Below, piece by piece: positions 17,996-21,625 of a stretch of 21,625 nucleotides of DNA. The position numbers and the translations under genes were made by a program. The notes below the pieces were generated by a model, which saw only the letters and a program-made list of their open reading frames with translations, did not search any database and was not told the DNA's origin. Numbering within the stretch: position 1 is the first letter of the stretch; each line of letters begins with the position of its first letter. Source of the stretch: Gnetum montanum (taxonomy: Eukaryota > Streptophyta > Gnetopsida > Gnetales > Gnetaceae); contig MNCI01006920.1 in the NCBI GenBank assembly GCA_015680685.1, positions 27,059-48,683 of the forward strand. The letters are read 5' to 3'.

Positions 17996-18018
17996 CCTGT
18001 GCAATTCGCATCTCATCA

Positions 18019-18032
18019 TACCCCCATGACTG
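18019..18032 (-). promoter_or_regulatory. Polypurine tract of copy C
   Basis: CAGTCATGGGGGTA on the minus strand directly before the LTR start; one base different from copy E. Confidence 0.8.
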
Positions 18033-18156
18033 AATGAAAACTCGTCCTCAAGTTCTTTACAATAATATTAGGTAGGTATGGGATTATTAAGGGGAATGGA
18101 ACTAATGGACTGACATGTGAACGGTTCATTATTACAACACTTGACAAGACTGGTGT

Positions 18157-18630
18157 TCATGACAACAAGGGTGAACACCTTATTACAATGACATCAGGCC
18201 ACATTTGGTAGCTGAGAGAAAAGAGGAGAGAGAAGAGAAGAGAAGAAGAGAAAAGAGTCTTGCTGCTGCCAATGCCTAGATTACACCTTCCGTTGTCCAT
18301 CCGTAAGTGCATTATCAATTCTACTCCTTGCATAGTTGCTTTAGTGCTGCTCCATTCCAAGTGCTTCCTCCAGATCTGGTTCGTTATTGTATGATTTCCA
18401 TATGCACACACAACACAATCATATATTAGCAAGGGTAATTGAATCATGAAGTGATTAATACCTTGCTTCGGTGTAGGTTCATTGGCTAGGTTGTGTATGG
18501 CTGATATGGATCTGGGAAGATGTAAATAATGACTACTGAAGGTGTAGGGGTTAGGAAGAGAAATGAAAAAATTCAGGGCATAGGAGAAAAATTGAAAAAT
18601 CAAGCCCCATACCCCCATGACTAATCGCAA
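18157..18630 (-). CDS. Unidentified 157-codon ORF in the tail of copy C
   Basis: An uninterrupted frame starting MRLVMGVWGLIFQFF, with a hydrophobic N-terminal stretch (about residues 8-23) that could act as a signal or membrane segment, no cysteine-rich or enzymatic motif, and a serine/leucine-rich end (SSSLLFSLLFSLSY) encoded by a (GAGAA)n purine repeat at 18211-18257. It lies between the lost pol region and the LTR, where env-like ORFs occur in some plant elements. No counterpart is evident in copy E and all other frames of the element are full of stops, so it may be fortuitous. Confidence 0.2.
   Translation of the reverse strand: MRLVMGVWGLIFQFFSYALNFFISLPNPYTFSSHYLHLPRSISAIHNLANEPTPKQGINHFMIQLPLLIYDCVVCAYGNHTITNQIWRKHLEWSSTKATMQGVELIMHLRMDNGRCNLGIGSSKTLFSSSLLFSLLFSLSYQMWPDVIVIRCSPLLS
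18211..18257 (+). repeat. GA-rich tract
   Basis: Plus-strand run of GAGAA/GAAGA units, almost entirely purine. Confidence 0.85.
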
Positions 18631-19422
18631 ACCTCCGGTAGTGTTAGAATGGAGAAAGAAAAGGAGTAAGAAAGATAGGTAAAAAGGGACAACTATGGCA
18701 TCGATGAAAGGGATGTCAAAATGGTAATGAACAAAATAATAATTAATTGCAAAATGTTAAGGAAAAGAAGTTAACTAATGCTCCAAATAAGAATGTTAGT
18801 GGGTCCTCCCCAAAGTAGGCTCATGCCCTTAATGCCCTGACAATCCCACATTCAAAGAGTCCGTAGGCTCTGGGAATGTCCTTTGGAACAAGAGTTAAAG
18901 TCTTAACCTGAAGAAATTACCAAAAAGAAAACAATGCATCAATCGAAATATATACACTAATAATACAACCGGCAATGAGGTGAACAATGGAGAAAAGGAT
19001 GGAAAGAAGAGGATGGAATGGAATCCCAAGGACAAGGTGGTGTACAGCCCCTTGTGTGTTTTATGGTTAATATGACTTGGCAAATCTCATTCCAACTCCA
19101 GGCTCAAACCAACCACTTCCAATGACTTCGCATCAATGCATTCAGTTAAACCATCCACTTGGATAACGAGGATGCATCTTCAAAGAGCCACCACCATTCC
19201 GACGAAACAAGGAGGCAATGGGAAGCAAGAAGGGTCTTAGTTAGAGGGAACACTTTGGTTCCATAACCAGTGCTTGGAGCCCAAATTTTATTTCGTCTAA
19301 GGGGTATGCTCTGAATCCTCAGTTTGGTTTTTTTTTTTGTGTTTTGTGTTTTTATGCGTGGGGACCACACCATGCAAAGACTTCTTATTTTTATTATCTC
19401 AGCTTCCAATTATTGGGTCACA
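18631..19422 (-). other. Non-coding tail of copy C
   Basis: About 800 bases with no gene. It contains a second PPT-like CCCCCATGACT (18612) just to its left and the 22-base block shared with copy E (18798-18819). Confidence 0.5.
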
Positions 19423-19557
19423 TCAAGAAAACCCAAGAAGGAACATCCAAGCACCCAAGAGAATGACCAACACAAAAGCATCAAGTTTCTTTGAATTCAC
19501 ACCCTTTGCAATTCTTGAGTCCTTCCTTAGTTTGAGAAATACCCAGTCACCGATTCG
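19423..19557 (-). pseudogene. Possible integrase C-terminal remnant
   Basis: Forty-four open codons on the minus strand begin RIGDWVFLKLRKDSRIAKG and continue with NSKKLDAF. The GDWVFLKLRKD run resembles the G-D-x-V-x-L-K-L-R segment in the C-terminal domain of plant Ty3/gypsy integrases, and a K-L pair follows at about the usual distance. Nothing upstream of it reads as integrase core or reverse transcriptase. If real, copy C arose by deletion of most of pol; a chance match cannot be excluded. Confidence 0.35.
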
Positions 19558-19822
19558 TTAAAGTTCTTATTGGAAGGGGACTGTACATTTCCAAGCCAAG
19601 AGAAACCATAGACTTTGATGGATGGATGGTTGAAGTGATCTCATTGCCTACCATATCAAAAGAAACATACCTTAGTATCAATATTGTAACTTAAAGGTAA
19701 AAACAAAACATTAGCAATCAATGAAAAATAGTTCATCCTATCGGCCTGAACACTTATTGGGTGACGAAATTACATGGTGGATGACACACACACACACAAA
19801 AAATAGAAAAGTACAACGATGT

Positions 19823-19898
19823 TGTAAAACAAAAACAAGAAAAGTTAAAGAAATTTGTAAAACAAAAATGTGTAAAACAAAAATATGTAAAACAAAAA
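19823..19898 (+). repeat. TGTAAAACAAAAA direct repeats
   Basis: Four exact copies of the 13-mer at 19823, 19856, 19871 and 19886; the last three are spaced 15 bp. They lie in an A-rich stretch that follows a short (CA)n run. Confidence 0.85.
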
Positions 19899-19926
19899 CT
19901 AAAAAAGAACTGAAGGCCCCATGTGA

Positions 19927-21624
19927 TTAGCATAGGTGGCCATCTCCCCCATGACTGAGTTGTAAGGGAGAGATCTGAAATAGTGAGTGCATGTTTGAAT
20001 TTCTAAGAAGTGCCCAACTTCTCCCAATTGATGATCTTAAGTTGAGGGGTGGAAGTTGGCGACGCTCACATTCCAATGTGTCTATGCCATGGTTGTTGGC
20101 ATGAGTTTCCTCAGTTCGTTCCATGCATATTTGTTTGCCCCTACGAGAAGCTGTCAACCATGGGGTATCTACTACTTCTTGTGTGGTTGCTACATACATG
20201 CATCTTTGTTGCAGAGTTTCTTGGGCACACCTGTTACATGGAGACATTTCCTCCATGTCATCACCCGATGAATCACTGTATGTGATGCATGGAACTATCC
20301 TCTTCTCGATCTTTCCACATATGTTTATCTTAGATATTTCTAAGGAAAGATCGCAGATCCTAAGGCATGAATCTACTATGCTTAGCCATGCTCTTCCCAT
20401 TATAATTGGGAAGTCCCCTTCATTATTGTTCACTTCGATCACCAGGAAGTTAGCTGGGTAGGACCAACCACACATAGTGGTAATAACATCCTCCACAAAT
20501 CCTAAGGGAATGGTGATGGACTGATCTACCAGCTCTAGTTGTATGTTGCTCTTTTTAAGTTGTGGCAGGTTCCAGGCGTGATACATCTTTTACGAAATTA
20601 AGTTGACTTTGAAACCTGAGTCAAGAAGAGCTCGATGTGGCGCATTTTCAGTGATCTAGAAATAAATAAAGGGACTCCCAGGGTTAGTTAGTTTCCTGGG
20701 AAGGTGGCCTACCTTGATCTAGTCAGTGACGGTATGTGTTAACATAACCGTATGCGTTATGTTCTTTTGGACTGAAGGGTTCTCCAAAGCATTAGTGGTT
20801 AGAGGCATAAACATGTACCCATCCACTTGTTGTTGCGAGAGTTTGTCTAGGCTCCTAGTTCTGAAAAAGGATCTCTTCTTTGTACAGTTGTCGTCAGAAC
20901 TAACACCTGGTTGGATATTTACATGCTGAATATTTACAGCTCTCGCGGCGTTACGTTGTTGCGGTTGGGTAGGAAATTCCCCCTGAATTGTTGGAACAAG
21001 TTGTATGGGAACTATAGGTGGAAGAGGTGCGGGAGGAGTTAGAGGATGGACTGAATATGAGATGTCTCTCGGAGGAGAAGGAGTCCTCCTAAAGTACTCC
21101 CAAGCTTGGTAGTGATGTTGGGGGGTAGTGTGACCCATAGAGTCACCTGGAGAAACTGGCTGTTGCACATAATAACCGTAAGGATCAGGCTGCCGGTAAG
21201 GGTATTGATGTGTTGGCGGTGGCATCCCCCATGACTGTGGGTATTTCCACTACTGATGTTGTTCAATGGGTTGTGGAGGCGTTCCACTTGGATAATATGT
21301 CAAGGGTTGGTGGAACTGCCTTGGGTTACCTTGTGGATAAGGTAACCTTCAGGGTGTTTGCCATTGATTAAGTCTTGGATTTAATGCATACATCCCAGAC
21401 TCCTGTAGATGTGAGATAATTGGGCAACATCCCTTAGGATGATCATAGTAGCAAAACTCACATCCACTATCATTGTCTGAATCAGAACTTACAGCCTCAT
21501 CGGAGATAGGAATTTTCCCCTTACCCTTGTTATGTGCAGGGCTTAAGTTTCTTCGCTTGGTTTTTCCTTTGTCACTACCTTGTTCTACCTTAGACTCTTC
21601 TACGATTTTTAAGACTGTTTCTAT
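19927..21624 (-). pseudogene. gag-pro: Gag C-terminus and protease of family X copy C (partial, five stops)
   Basis: One frame is followed from the right edge (21624) to a stop at 19927, with five internal stops and no frameshift. In order: a charged K/E/D-rich region; a short zinc knuckle C-x2-C-x3-H-x3-C (CEFCYYDHPKGC); a P/Q/Y-rich linker (YPYRQPDPYGYY, PSPPRD); then a retropepsin with active-site DSG (20622-20614, in ALLDSGFKVNLIS) and IIMGRAWL (about 20406-20383). After the protease comes ~130 codons with no motif. The stops (including TAG at 20719-20721 and TAA at 20590-20592) are each one C-to-T step from Gln codons. The protein would be the particle component and its maturation protease; the gag start is outside the window. 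Confidence 0.88.
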
Positions 21625-21625
21625 T

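Larger units (their letters stand above)
17257..18018 (-). repeat. 3' LTR of copy C (family X)
   Basis: A 762-bp LTR with TGATGA (18018 inward) and TCATCA (17257) ends on the minus strand. Its terminal part matches copy E (GTATGGTTGAGTGTAGGG). It contains three GATATC palindromes in U3 and a TATAAATA box at 17919-17912. One ambiguous base (N) is at 17327. CAAAG at 17252-17256 would be the target duplication. Confidence 0.9.
17257..21625 (-). mobile_element. LTR retrotransposon copy C (family X), 3' part, runs off the right edge
   Basis: Read on the minus strand: gag-protease frame from the right edge to 19927, ~1.9-kb tail, polypurine tract (18032-18019) and 3' LTR (18018-17257). Homology with copies D (Gag linker and knuckle) and E (tail, PPT and LTR) ties the three together. 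The protease resembles the Athila lineage (a DSG active site, then IIMGRAWL). Reverse transcriptase and RNase H are absent between protease and LTR; only a possible scrap of integrase C-terminus remains. The 5' LTR and gag start are beyond the window. Confidence 0.88.

Noticed and set aside
20049-20461. Plus-strand open frames opposite the family X protease
   Set aside because: They are antisense to the retropepsin frame, which has the recognisable DSG and IIMGRAWL motifs.

Overview
The window reads as repeat-rich nuclear DNA from a land plant. It is an accessory retrotransposon landscape with no intact host gene that I can recognise. The evidence is plant-type Ty3/gypsy Gag and retropepsin coding relics, LTRs with primer-binding sites and polypurine tracts, nested insertion and a tRNA-derived SINE-like piece. 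Heavy decay, long spacers and nesting suggest a large-genome plant (conifer-like or similar), but the species cannot be fixed from this sequence.

Layout. Positions 1-2660 (+) are the 3' part of a retrotransposon, here called copy E of family X: internal tail, polypurine tract and a 1033-bp LTR with TGATGA...TCATCA ends. E lies inside copy D of the same family (2661-5774, minus strand), which keeps a 5' LTR, a tRNA-Asp-type primer-binding site and a badly decayed gag. After 98 bp of flanking DNA comes element B (5873-14389, minus strand). B is complete: two ~1.35-kb LTRs, PBS, PPT, a near-perfect 5-bp target duplication, and one gag-protease frame with no frameshift but 13 stop codons. Positions 14395-17256 are non-LTR flank with a SINE/tRNA-like relic, a perfect 87-bp tandem duplication, a microsatellite and one possible exon. 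Positions 17257-21625 (minus strand) are copy C of family X: 3' LTR, PPT, a ~1.9-kb tail and a gag-protease frame that runs off the right edge.

How the parts work together. In both families the readable product is Gag plus aspartic protease, and the space where reverse transcriptase, RNase H and integrase should lie is non-coding. They look like non-autonomous elements (the TR-GAG type) that would supply capsid and protease in cis and borrow polymerase and integrase. B resembles the Tat lineage and family X the Athila lineage, by protease and zinc-knuckle style.

Most unusual. The U3 of element B, just upstream of its TATA box, is an array of the palindrome GCGTATACGC. Related GCGTA motifs spread into the rest of the LTR and the 5' leader. 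Family X independently carries GATATC-centred palindrome arrays at the same place in its U3. B also shows a ~31-bp repeat array in its 3' non-coding region whose units read as the same peptide motif repeated in the Gag-protease linker.
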